64,000 nucleotides of DNA from Hyalella azteca (Eukaryota; Arthropoda; Malacostraca; Amphipoda; Hyalellidae): assembly GCF_000764305.2 (NCBI RefSeq), contig NW_025947133.1, positions 62,001 to 126,000 of the forward strand. Reading direction: 5' to 3'. The notes under the pieces are model-generated. The model ran no database searches. It had not been told where the DNA came from and worked only from the letters and a program-made list of their open reading frames with translations. Below, in pieces: positions 51,591 through 62,900 of the stretch. How positions within the stretch are numbered: position 1 is the stretch's first letter; every line of letters starts with the position of its first letter. A program made the translations under genes and the position numbers.

Positions 51591-52785
51591 TGGGACATAG
51601 CAGTCCCAGGCCACGATGGATCGCCGCCTCTGATTATCGTTCATCCGCCCTCATTTGGGCCACCTGATGCACGATGCTGTTGCTTGCTTCTCGCCGCTGG
51701 TATTGTTGCAGGGGAGGTTGATCTGGGATTGTGCTCAGGAACACGTCTAGCTGTCTCTTGAAGGTCTCCAGGGTGAACTCCCCCTCTCTTAGATCCCTTG
51801 GTAGGGCGTTGAACAGCCTTGGTCCTGCCACGGAGAGTGATCCTTCTCGCAGGGATTGAAATCTGACTGCGGATCTGTTACGCAGGGGAGGGATCTTGCA
51901 CAGTCTCCCCCTTCTCTCGTTGTGATATGTCTGAATCTTGAAGGTCTCGCTCTCGAAGTTTGGCACCATTCCGGTTATCATTTTCCATGTGTACAGAATG
52001 ACACACCTCTCCCGTCTCCTCTGCAGTGAGTACAGACTCAGTCGCTGTAACCTCCCCCAGTAGTTAAAATTCTCCATCCCTCTGATCCTGGAAGTAAAGG
52101 TTCGTTGGACTCCTTCCAGTTGCCGTATTGCGCCTAGCGTGAACGGAGTCCAGAGCTGGCAGAAGTATTCAAGGATAGGTATTACAAGGGCTCTGAAGAG
52201 TGTGATCATCGATTCTGCCTCTCTCGTTCTGAACGTCCGCCAGATCCGCCCCATCTGTTGTCTACCTTTTGCGGTTATTGCCGGTATGTGATCACCAAAA
52301 TTGACCTGATTGTTCATCAACACTCCTAGATCGCGAACGAGTCGCTTCTCTTCGATTTCCGAGTTGTCAGGTGCCAGGTAGCGGTGATCCATTCCAGCTC
52401 TCCCGGTTCCTCTGTACCTCAGGACCTCAAACTTGGTCCCGTTGAACTGCATGTTGTTCACTAGGGCTCAGTCATATATTGCAGAGAGGTCTTCTTGTAA
52501 CCTCTCACTGTCCGTCCTGTCTGTGATGTTCATTAATATCCTGGTGTCGTCCGCGAATGACGATGCAGTGGCGTGGTTCACTGCCACATCTATGTCGGCG
52601 ATGTGGATGAGGAAAAGGATTGGGCCGAGTACCGTTCCCTGTGGTACTCCACTCTTCACCTTAGCCACGCTCGATCTCGAGCCTCCAACAACTACAGCTT
52701 GTAGTCTTTCTGTTAGGAAGCTGTGGATCCATGCCAGCAATTCACCTCCAACTTCCTCTGCAATTTCTCTCATAATACAATAATG
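51590..52785 (-). pseudogene. CR1/Jockey-like LINE, 5'-truncated RT C-terminal half
   Basis: Two frames, 52773-52468 and 52461-51634, are one ORF split by a single TGA. The sequence reads LSAIYD-stop-ALVNNMQFNG, where related elements would have Trp. Motifs are GVPQGTVLGPILFLIHIADI and SFADDTRI (the RT catalytic Asp pair). The RT thumb/C-terminal region follows with YLAPDNSEI..VRDLGVLMNN, ALVIPILEYFCQLWTP and GPRLFNALPRDLRE. A short 3' tail with aatactaaggatactaag ends near 51590. Only one nonsense change is visible over about 390 codons, so the insertion is relatively young. Confidence 0.88.
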
Positions 52786-52944
52786 TATTCTCGAGTATGA
52801 TTTGCAACCAAATGCGGTGCAGCAACAGTTCTAGGATTTTGTCGCTGACGTGCAGAAAATATTATATAACCTGCATGGACTAAGCCCAATATTCGTCGCA
52901 GACTCTTTTACAATACTACTTTACCTCGCGTATACCTGTAAAGA

Positions 52945-53222
52945 GTAGACCAATTATGGTCAAGGTGGCCCAGTGGTTGCAGTTCCACAGAGATCCAAGA
53001 TTGGAGCACAGAGGTGCGGGTTTGATCCCAGCTCTGTGCGCCATGCAGTTTCTGGTCAGAATCGATGAGGAGGCCGGGCGATTGAGGAAACCAAAATTGG
53101 AGCAGTGAGTTGCGAGTTCAAGACCCGCAGCAAGCTGAAAATGTTCTGCGATGTTAAGAATCGGCAACAGGCCTACGGCCTAACCAACGCTGAAGCAGCT
53201 ATTATTATTATTTTATTATAAG
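52945..53222 (+). mobile_element. tRNA-like dimeric SINE
   Basis: It starts with an A-box-like tggcccagtggtt and has a B-box-like gcgggtttgatccc. A second related half follows (ccaaaattggagcagtgagt then gcgagttcaagaccc). The two halves share the ccaa.attggagca..gttgcgrgttyra..ccc pattern. The 3' end has aagaatcggcaacaggccta and an (ATT)n tail. The aagaatcggcaacaggcc motif recurs at the 3' side of the LINE fragment near 53790. No protein is encoded. The call rests on internal promoter boxes and tail form. Confidence 0.6.
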
Positions 53223-53512
53223 TGGCACTCCGGTTCTAGTAATCCTAAAAGTGGAATCGTTTCAATGAAAAGCGACCACGGTCGTTCTGAGGATTCAGGT
53301 TCCAGAGAAAGAGGAAAAATGTCGTATGGAAACCTTGAATGTACCATCTATCATTATGTTCATTATCACTTTTTGCTGCTGTTTCAATAAGTAGCAGCAG
53401 AACAGAATTTTCTTTTGATCCTTAATGATTGGCATCATGAGTGCAATTACGAGTGACAACATTTTTGAGTGCCTGAGTATTTGAAAAGATTCCATCAAAT
53501 GCCGATTTATCT

Positions 53513-53840
53513 TTGAGCCCCTATCTCTTTGGCCCTCTGACGTCACTTTTTCGAAAAACTTTGAACAAAGGAATGTTGCCGGCTGACTGGAAAGAAGCTC
53601 AAGTGGCACCATTGTTTAAAAAAGGTGACAAAAGCTGCCCGGGCAACTATCGCTCTGTCAGTTTGACAAGTGTCGTTTGCAAGGTAATGGAATCTGTTGT
53701 GAGGGATCGATTATCTCAATCAATCGTCAGCTATAGAAAGATCGGGTTCCAAAGGCCGGATCCCTTGTAAATCAAGTCACGAAAAGTTCAAGAATCGGCA
53801 ACAGGCCATGGGCCTATTTCTTCAACGTCGACACTTCTAT
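53513..53840 (+). pseudogene. LINE RT N-terminal fragment with 3' tail
   Basis: The frame reads PLTSLFRKTLNKGMLPADWK, EAQVAPLFKKGDKSCPGNYR and SVSLTSVVCKVMESVVRDRL. These are RT motifs 1-2 of CR1/Jockey-type elements. It then breaks and is followed by aagaatcggcaacaggccat and a ttctattctattctat tail. The middle and C-terminal RT is missing, so this is an internally deleted copy that kept its 3' end. Confidence 0.82.
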
Positions 53841-53973
53841 TCTATTCTATGATGAAAATTTTCCGTCCATAGAGATTTTCCGTGCCGTAATTAATGGTTT
53901 TCGTCTTTTAATTCGTTTGCGTACGAAGAGCTTCAAACTGTACATCTAAAAAACTACAAACTGTACATCTACT

Positions 53974-55175
53974 GGGAGCGCAGCCGTGCACCATCAATTT
54001 TGTGCACCAATAAGCCCTGAATCGAACGCCTTGGATCTCTCCGGATATCCACCAATCAGCCGTGCACCACTCGGCTTTGTCCACCTCCAGCCTTGACCAC
54101 CACCTGCCGTGCACCACCAGGCCGCGGATCGAATGTGACTTCCGGGCATCGTCAAATTACGTAATTTTACGTTCACCGCATCTCAGGTTAGGTTTCAGAT
54201 AGCATAGTTCTGATCCAAAATTTATCGTTCTTCGACAAGTGGCCGTTCGACCGAGGGCTGGTTCGACCCGTGGCCTAGATACGGACGGCTTGAAGTGCTG
54301 AAGGCTACGTTCCGGAAGGCAGGAATCATGATGGTCCATTACATCCAGGGCAGTTGTGGTCTTCGGCAGGCGACCCCATCTACTGACTACAACTATATGT
54401 TCTTAGACCCACACAAACATTATGCAGTCTACAAAAATGATATATTATACACTGTCAATTCAACAGCAAAAAATTCATTTTACAACCTATGGCATTCAAA
54501 AATCTACGTGAAGACATTTATGATATTTATATCGCATTTTTTTCGCATATATTGATTCTGACTCCAATTACTACTAGCAATAGAGACATAATCAGATAAA
54601 AACATTTCACTAGTAACTTCAACAACTTGTCTGCACTGTTACAAATCATTTGAACAATGGCCCGCATTGGCATGCAGTTAAAGCCTACGACATATTCACA
54701 ATGAAACATATATAAGCCTTTTCTAAAATCTGAAAACATTATTAAAAATTCTTACAAATACATCGAATAATGTGGGTCGCCTGCCGAAGACCACCACTGC
54801 CCTGGATGTAATGGACCATCATGATTCCTGCCTTCCGGAACGTAGCCTTCAACACTTCAAACCGTCCGTATCTAAGCCGTGGGTCGAACCAGCCCTCGGT
54901 CGAACGGCCACTCGTCGAAGGACGATAAATTTTGGAACAGAACTTTGCTATCTGAAACCTAACCTTAGATACGGTGAACGTAAAATTACGTAATTTAACG
55001 ATGCCCGGAGTGATATTCGATCCGCAGCCTGGTGGTGCATGGCAGGTTTTATGCCAGGTCGGAGGTGGACAAAACCGAGTGGTTCACGGCTGATTGGTGG
55101 ATATCCGGAGAGATCCAAGGCGTTCGATTCAGGGCTTGTTGGTGCACAAAATTGGCGGTGTACGGCTGCGCTCCC
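53974..55175. mobile_element. Foldback-type element: two 0.4 kb inverted arms around a 395-bp centre
   Basis: Arms 53974-54377 and 54773-55175 are inverted copies, about 90 percent identical by eye. Outer ends are gggagcgcagccgtgcacc and its complement. Inner ends are at cttcggcaggcgaccc. The centre (54378-54772) has no recognisable protein. No clear target-site duplication is seen (left flank tact, right flank gtag). Possible identities are a foldback or MITE-like DNA transposon with long terminal inverted repeats, or two head-to-head copies of one repeat. Confidence 0.78.
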
Positions 55176-56864
55176 GTAGTACCTATTAGACCGATAGTTT
55201 ATTATCTCAACGAACTTGCTCCGTACTGCCCAAGGTGGACTGCTATGTAAGTCTAAATAAATGTCAAACTTTACACCTGTCTCCTTATGAAATTATATAA
55301 ATTGTAAAGCCTAAGGCTACCGTTTCATAACTTAGTGAATACTTGTGTTTTAGTGTCTGATAGGCCGTATTCTTTTGTGTTTTTCAGCTTACACGTTGCC
55401 AGTAAAGTGAAGATCGGTTTCAACTATCCATCTCCTCAACTCCATACGAGTTAACTGCCCGAAATCTCGTGCAGTATGACCGGTAAACTCGGAACAAATA
55501 ATATTCTAGATTAATTCATTCCTTTACAGAGAATTATATATGATATAACTCAGTTGCATGAGTCAACTTGGGCATGAGTTCGGGTTACTTTAGTCCAGCG
55601 CAATTACTTCTTTCGACGTGAATCAGACACACTTGTAGTTAATATTATAGGCAGAACAAAATTAATTTATTGCACCATTTGCGTGTTATCAAGAGAACTG
55701 AATTATTCGTCCGAAATGTAAGTGCTGTAAGTAAATAAGTGAATGGACTGACAATTTGATCCGTTTGGCCACCAAGTGCCTGAAAGTTATTTGAATGTCC
55801 TATATTGGGAAAATTTAAAACATCGGTTTACTGATTATTTAGAACATACTCGAATTCATTTTAGATACATTCTATCGTAAACTGTCTTTTTAGCCAGACT
55901 TTGCCCGGGGTTTATAATTCCTAAAATTTTTTAATCACGTTATCACTAATACTTTCAATCCCGTAGCCTCTGTTATCGTAACTAGGTACTAAAACAATAC
56001 AGCTTATGTATTCTTACACTCGTGTGATGAAGACATCTTCAAACCCACATTCAACATAGAAAAAAAAACAATTATGCGTTTTTCTATTGAATTTACGTTT
56101 ACCAATTACAAAATCAAACTTCAATTTGTAATTATTCATGTAATTCTTTGCTATTCTGCCACTATGGATAAAACTTCAGGTCCCTGGTAATATCCCGAAA
56201 TGAAAAGTATCCTGGATACGAGCCCCCAACAGCCCCTTTATATTTGCGGTAGCCGGCTTCAAACACGTACAAACAGACTTTGACAATAATTGTACACAAG
56301 ATATACGGCAAATTTTGAACATAAAAGCAATGGAAGTGCGTTTAAAATAAATGAATTATTTTAGTAACTCTTCTCTGTAATGCTTTCACTGGTAAGCTTT
56401 CAAACAAAAAGAGCGTTTTCAGCACCCTTAAATGTCTGATATATACTCTTTGAAAAATTTGTATTGAAATTATCAAATATTTTTACGAAACAGTCACATA
56501 TACATAGGTCGTATCTGTATCCATTCGGCATGAAATAGAACACGCACACAACGTGGATAAAGACTGCTCAAACATTATAAATGGTAAAACATGAAAATAA
56601 TCATTTTTTATATTAGTTTAGTTTCATACATTGAATTATTTAATAATGGAACACGTGACAGTCCGAAAATATCTCGGCGATGAAATTTGTACATATATCA
56701 TGGTAGGAGATCCGTGATTCACGGCTAGGTAGAAATAAAATGGTGAATAGCCCTGCCGAAAAATTAAAAATACCAGTAAATAAATATACGGTATAGATTA
56801 TTAAAAAATTTAAAATTTCATTTCCAGTCAAAATTATCAAGGAGCTGTTGCTACTCTATCATTA

Positions 56865-57130
56865 TACTCTTTTCATCTCTCTCATTCCTCTCTCTTTTCC
56901 TCTTCTTTCTCTACACTGCGTCTTCCACTCTCTACAAATTTATTTCTCTAGTTTTTCTATTCAGCTTCTTCACTCTGTTTTTCATATTTTTCTTGCATCC
57001 TCTCACCCATTACTCGTAACTCCATTTTTTCGTAGCGTGAATTTACATCTTCTTCTTTCCTCGTTTATTCGTCTTTATCGCTCCTTTCTCTTTCGTCTCT
57101 TCCTCCTGCCTCTGCTCTTCACCATCTTTA
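56865..57130 (+). repeat. Pyrimidine-rich strand (CT-rich tract)
   Basis: A 265-bp stretch is dominated by C and T (ctctctcattcctctctctt type). It keeps a Leu/Phe/Ser frame open that I do not accept as coding. Confidence 0.6.
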
Positions 57131-57693
57131 CTCTTCTCTTCTTGAATGGCGTTGTTCGTGTATTGTTCCTGTGTCGGGGTAACATTCGAAAGCTCCTGAG
57201 AAAAAATCATGATGAAAATGAAAACACAAGTCGTTGATTTATTTCAATAATCCACAACAAATGCAACAAAATTTATAAGGTAACTTCATTCCTTAAAACC
57301 TCCCACGAGGCATTTTTTATCACTCAGCTTCTGCACCATAGCATTACTGTGCAACGCATGGTAAAAAGAGTTTGCCACGGCCGGCCAATCCGAAAAATTT
57401 TAGTCGAACATAAAGATTCCAAATTGAGATAAAGAAAAAAAATCAAAGTTGGTGTCCAGAGAAAAAAACATTCCTTCAAGCGAAATATTTTTATCAATAA
57501 TAAATGTGCCTTAGTGAACTTAATGAAACTACTGATGGCACCAAAAGTTCAGAGTTTTAAAATTATCTCTTTCATAGTAATATTTTTCTCTTGGAAAGAA
57601 AAATTACACAATCACTGGAAATAATGCATAAAAGGAGGTAGAAAATCCGAGCTTCGAAACAATATTAATGCCGGCAAGTGATGCTTGTCTGAC

Positions 57694-57910
57694 CTGGGTT
57701 TTCTGCAGACTATATATGTACTGACAGTGGAAGAGTTTTGAAGATCCGCCCCACTTTTGGCAAGCAGAGCCGCTTCAGATTCTTGTTTTGGCGCATCTCT
57801 GGACGGAACCATCATAGTTAGCATGACCATAATTTGCTGCTGACCCTCGACCAGTTGATCTACGTCCAGTCGCAATTTGGCCATGTCCTGGCGGAGTTGG
57901 CTTGCCAGTG
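57694..57910 (-). CDS. Candidate internal exon, coiled-coil-like
   Basis: On the minus strand a strong acceptor (pyrimidine-rich, ttttcatctag) opens a frame reading LASQLRQDMAKLRLDVDQLV, EGQQQIMVMLTMMVPSRDAP and KQESEAALLAKSGADLQNSS. A donor candidate (cccag followed by gtcaga) lies at 57694. Heptad-like spacing of L, M and V suggests a coiled coil. GC-rich third positions contrast with the AT-rich surroundings. The gene is not recognised and neighbouring exons were not found, so it may belong to a gene extending outside the window. Confidence 0.42.
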
Positions 57911-58429
57911 CTAGATGAAAATTGGTGGGAAAATAAGTGAAAAAATGCATGAATTAAAAAGTACATCATATAACATTGGTTATCTTCCTCGTAGTTACAT
58001 ACCAGCAATAGCACCCGAATAAGTTGGGCAATTTTAACCAAGACGGCAACTGGAGAGCATAAGAATGAGCTGCAATTTGATGACAATTCCAAGTAAACGA
58101 AGTGTTGGAAAAATATTTTTGTTTGCTGAATCTCATGAAGTACGGGTATTACCAACGGACATCACAGTTTTCGAAACAGGCAGTTTCTTCCAACGGTGCA
58201 GGCATGACGTGTTGGATTAGCTAAAAACATTTGATTGAGCAAAAGGAGGAAGAGAACGCGCGTGAGCATACAACAATCTTCCCAGAAAAGGCACCTGCTT
58301 AGGAAAGAGTGCGGCGACTTAACGACATTCGTCTGCATTGATGAATTGTAGCCCTATAGTAGGAATGATACACTTTCAGCCAGAATATTTTGGGTCAGCT
58401 GAAGAGCATTGGGTAAAGGAAGGTTTTTG

Positions 58430-59340
58430 AAGGATGAATTAACTCAACTCGTTAAACAAAAAAAAAACTCTTATTCTGGAGAACAACTTCTTGGAATTCA
58501 ATGGAACATATTATGAAGAAGAGATTGGAGTGGCTGAGATGATATTCTGATCATGAGTGTAACAAGTAAATTTCAATCATTCCTCGAGGACTTGAATCCG
58601 ATCGATGAGTCAATTAAGTTCACTACGGAAATAAGCAGCCTGGCGCTGAATTTCTTGGATATCACGATATAATAGGGTGAAAATTTTAAGATGACTAGCC
58701 CGCTTGATATGGAAACCTTTTTTAAACAGGCCAAAAATTTTCAGTATTTAAACACCAATAGTGCCCACCCTATAGCTTCTGTTTGAGAGCTTTGATGGAA
58801 GGTGATTTCTTAAGACATAAAAGGAACTGTAATAACTTCCCAGATTTCATAAAAACTGTGTTAACTTTCTATAATCATTTAAGGGAAAGGAGATATAGCA
58901 AAAATCCGTACCTGGAGCAACTTGAGGAAGTTTTAAAAAGGAATAAAGTTGAAAATAAACCCCTAGATCGCTTTTCTTAAAAATAAAGTTCAACCCTGGT
59001 ATATAAAACCCTGAACTGAGGAAGGTATTAAATAAGTATTGACATTTTGTGAATGAAGATGCTGAACTCAAACCTATCTTCCCTCACCACCAACAATCTC
59101 ATATCAATGAAACAAAAACTTGAAATAATTTCTGGTCAAATCAAAGCTGGAAAAGTCAAACTAAGAAAACCAAGATCTCAATATATTAATCAATTTCCTG
59201 CGAGAAAAAAAAATTCAATAAACCAATTCATAAAAGCTTGATGAGGAAAACGAAATGGCGTCATCGCTATAAAAAGGAATCTATTAAAAATATATATTTT
59301 TGATCTACTTAAAAAGGAATCTCTAAACTTAGTTATACCT
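58430..59340 (+). pseudogene. Penelope-like retroelement, decayed reverse transcriptase
   Basis: Reading across frames gives LKDELTQLVK, FLEFNGTYYEEEIGVA, DDILIMSVTSKFQSFLEDLN, FTTEISSLALNFLDITI, FQYLNTNSAHP and ALMEGDFLRHKRNCNNFPDF. IKTVLTFYNHLRERRYSKNP and LEQLEEVLKRNKV follow, then VLNKY and LKP-FPH. This is the RT palm and C-terminal region of Penelope-like elements. Stops and frameshifts are frequent. GVA is followed almost at once by the DDIL catalytic box, so the stretch between RT motifs B and C has been deleted. No GIY-YIG endonuclease could be read downstream. Confidence 0.78.
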
Positions 59341-59810
59341 AACAAATAAACGTAAAAGTCATATCTTCTATTCCGGCGATTTTTCCTTCCGGTAATTGGG
59401 AGGCCCAATAAAAGCTAAACTCGCTTTTTTCAATTCTATTGACTTAAAAGATTGACTTCAAGTCCTCGAGCAATGAGTGAAATTCAAGTTAACTTGCTTC
59501 ACTCACGATCAGAATTTCATCTCTGCATCTCGTGTACAGAATGAGTCCTGATATCCTATGGAGTAAATGGATCTGCAACGAGTGCACAAACACATCAGAA
59601 ACTTCCGACGAATATTTGGATCCCAGAGATGGATCCTTATAGAATGTGGCACGTTCCGTGAGGATGCTCATGTGTATGTAAAGCAAAGGCACATCTGTGA
59701 ATTGGATGACATCGATATTTGAGCAAAAAATATAAGTGTTTGATAATATATAGTAACCAAATATATAGTAACCAAATATTTGGATATTCAACAAAAAACA
59801 TATTTTCTTA

Positions 59811-59996
59811 TTAGGCCATACTGATCAAAATTATAAAGAATGTTTCGGGAGAAAAGCTACCTGTTTCTTGATGTGTACCCTCTTGCAAATACTTAGGGAA
59901 GTGTTGCAGAAGCTTGGCGTCGCGAAGAATGTTCTCGACCGTTTCGTCCCAACGCAGTATATGATTGTCTGGATGATTGATCACATGGATCTGCAA
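59811..59996 (-). CDS. SMUG1-like copy B, exon 5 (HPDN motif)
   Basis: This is the terminal exon of 61 codons plus stop, after acceptor ataaacag. It encodes LQIHVINHPDNHILRWDETV, then ENILRDAKLLQHFPKYLQEG and a tail ending FFIILISMA. The HP dipeptide matches HPSPR of SMUG1, with the catalytic-type His retained. The last about 20 residues go beyond the usual family end and beyond the duplicated segment. Confidence 0.8.
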   Translation of the reverse strand: MQIHVINHPDNHILRWDETVENILRDAKLLQHFPKYLQEGTHQETGSFSPETFFIILISMA

Positions 59997-62900
59997 CTGT
60001 TTATCAAAAAATTGCCATTATTATCGTTAGTTATAATTGACTTGCTTGTAATTTTCGTATGTGTATTAAAGTCCGACTCCCAGACAATGTAAAAGTATTT
60101 TAAAAATTGAAAAATGTAGTGAATAGATTTTTAATGGCTGCTGCTGGCAGGGAAGTCAGGAGAAAATACAAAAAGTACTTCGCAATAATGATAAAAAATA
60201 TTTCACCAAAATATTGTAAATGGATGAATATTACAGCATTATTCGACTGATCAAGCGTTCTTGGTAATCAGAGACGGAATCTCGTAGCGGAACCATTTTG
60301 TGTTATTTATAAGTAAAAATGGAAGACAATTCGTTGTCGAAGACTTTACATACCAACAGATTTGCAGGAGCATACAATAATCTTGTGCTAATTTTCCTTG
60401 AATTCGTCTCGCCCGAAATTTCATCTTCGCCATCTCACTCGAGAATTGCGTTGATAATTCACTGACCTTGACATCAAAAGCGCCTTTTTTAGCGCCCTCG
60501 TCGGTGTTCTTGAGAGCGTCCTCGGAAACGCCATTAGCAGCGGTCGGGGCAGCGCCAGGGAAGGCGCGATGCGCGGCTTCCTCGGCGTAGTTGCCCACAG
60601 CGACGATGTCCGTCACGCCGAGAAGCTTGACGACCTCGCATAGAGCCGCGTCACACAGATCCTCCAGCATACGGCGGCCAGCCTTAGCACTCCCGCCACC
60701 CTTGTTTATTAATATTAACCTTGTGGGGACTTAAAAACTGTCTTATTAATCTAGTTTTTGTGTGTGTGACTGATGAATGATATTGGATTTTAGAGCGCAA
60801 TAGCATCGAAAAATTGTCAGGTTCTTGAATTTTATTCTCACTCGTCCATTAGTACTTAATTAATAACCTATTTATCGTTCTGTTACTCAACATTGCCGAC
60901 AAACGCAGGTATCACATGCTGATAACAATAGAACAATAATGTATGCGTGTGTTTGTATATGGGCATGAGTGTGTGTGTTCGTGGGATTGCAAGCTGTCGT
61001 TGTTTGAGGGAGAACGCATCCGTTGACATCAATTCAACTCTCAATCTAGCTCTGGAACCAACGCTAATTTTAAAAGCGCGCATAGAGCTACATTTAGCCA
61101 CGTAGCTACGTAGTAGCAGATAAAGCTAGGAACAAAGCAAGCCTCTACAGTTTCGAAGCGACTTAGAGTCATAACGCTGTACTTATATAAGTACTAATAT
61201 CATATATCTCAGAATACTAAATAATAAAGGTTTAGTCATGGTGCAATAAACTAACCATATATTGGACAAAAAATTGGCCATTACACATTAGCATAAGCGC
61301 TCATAAACTAAGATAGTTCTAATGATAAGAACTAAAGAGAAACCCAACCCAATAAATGCATGAAAAATTCGATAATATTCGATAAATTCGATAATATCTA
61401 TTTGTCGAATTTATTTTGCCCAAAATATCATATTCGCCATCTCACTCGATAAATTTGTTGATAATTCACTGACCTTAACCTCGGCAGCGCATTTTTTAGC
61501 GCCTTTGTTGGTGTTTTTAGGAGCGTCCTCAGAAACGCCCACAGCAGCGGTCTTGACAGCGTCAGGGAATTAATTACAATTTCATTCAATACAGTATTCT
61601 TCCAACATGTCAACTTTAGTTAGCAATATATAAATGGGTGATAATAATTGATATTGCACCCATGTATACCATTTGTTTTTTAAAATGACAATCATTGTCA
61701 TGTGTTTGACCATGAGAACTATTTACCATTTATTAGGCCTCAAAACCGATACTCCCGTGCATCGATATTTGCACAAGAGGCAGAGAATAGGGAGAATAAT
61801 TGAGACGGTTGCTCTTTTAGCTTACTCTCCTAAAACTTTACCTTAATAAGATGGTCCAGAGGGACGTATTTCTCTTCGGAGTCGAGCAGCATCACAGGAC
61901 AATAGTAGTGCACGAAGACCAGCTGAGAACTGAAGAGCGCCTCCACGTCGTTTTTAAAGAGCTTCAGCAGCAGCTTCCATAGTCGATTCTCACCCTTCTA
62001 CAGTATAAATAGTTAAATCAGTTACTGAGCAGTTAAAATGGGTTGTATATGCATCATTAATCTTGATCGTATATTTACAACAATTGATGTAGAAGTACTT
62101 CTACCAATTATTTGGGATAAAAATTCGATTTAATTTCAGTTATTACCATAACCGGGACAGTATTTCCATGTAAAGCAGGGAAACCCCACTTCAAGCAAAT
62201 GTTGACATCATTTTAAAATGTAACTCTGGTTATAATATTTACATTTTGATACACGAAAAAGTGCCGTCTGTGCTATAAAAAGAATTATATGGATATAGTT
62301 CGGATAAAACCTATCTTGTGCACTCACACACAGACCAAAATATAAAAAATGCAGATATAATTAGTCTTACCGTTCTAGAGGCATTTTCAAAAGGATTGTC
62401 GTCTGCGTCGTCCGCGTCGTCCGTGTCGTCCGCGTCGTCCGCGTCGTCCGCGTCGTCCGCGTCGTCCGCGTCGTCCGTGTCGTCCGCGTCGTCCGCGTCG
62501 TCCGAGTCGTCCGTGTCGTCCGTCTTTGCTTCTTTAGGACGTCCAACTTCAGAGCAGTTGATTGACAGCCGCAGACAATCTGAAGCTGATTCGCAGAATG
62601 GGACCTGTGAAATCATAAATTTTGAAATGGTGGAGACTATGACGTCTCTGAGCAAGTCTAAAGTTTTTTCATGTTATAATCAATGACATTCAAATTGTAC
62701 TATCTGTTTCATTTGTCAAAGGACGTTTCATATATTTTTATTAAACTCCATGTCGTCATAAAACATTACCCAGGGTAAACAAAGAGCCTGTCAGTGATTT
62801 ATTCATACTATATTTAGGTTCGAGGTTCACGAATTCTCATGAGATTAAGAATTATATGAAAAAATCAATAAAATTAGAATTGCACTATGAAAAACTATTA

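Noticed and set aside
52950..53030. Functional tRNA gene
   Set aside because: A- and B-box-like motifs are present, but no cloverleaf with paired acceptor ends could be drawn. It fits a SINE.
52916..53167. 83-codon minus-strand frame
   Set aside because: It lies across the SINE. The SINE promoter boxes explain the sequence better.
56848..57237. 129-codon Leu/Phe/Ser-rich frame
   Set aside because: It comes from a pyrimidine-rich tract with no domain or gene context.
62318..62686. Ser/Ala-rich plus-strand frame
   Set aside because: Antisense of the DDx repeat in SMUG1-like copy B exon 2, where the minus strand has splice sites and homology.
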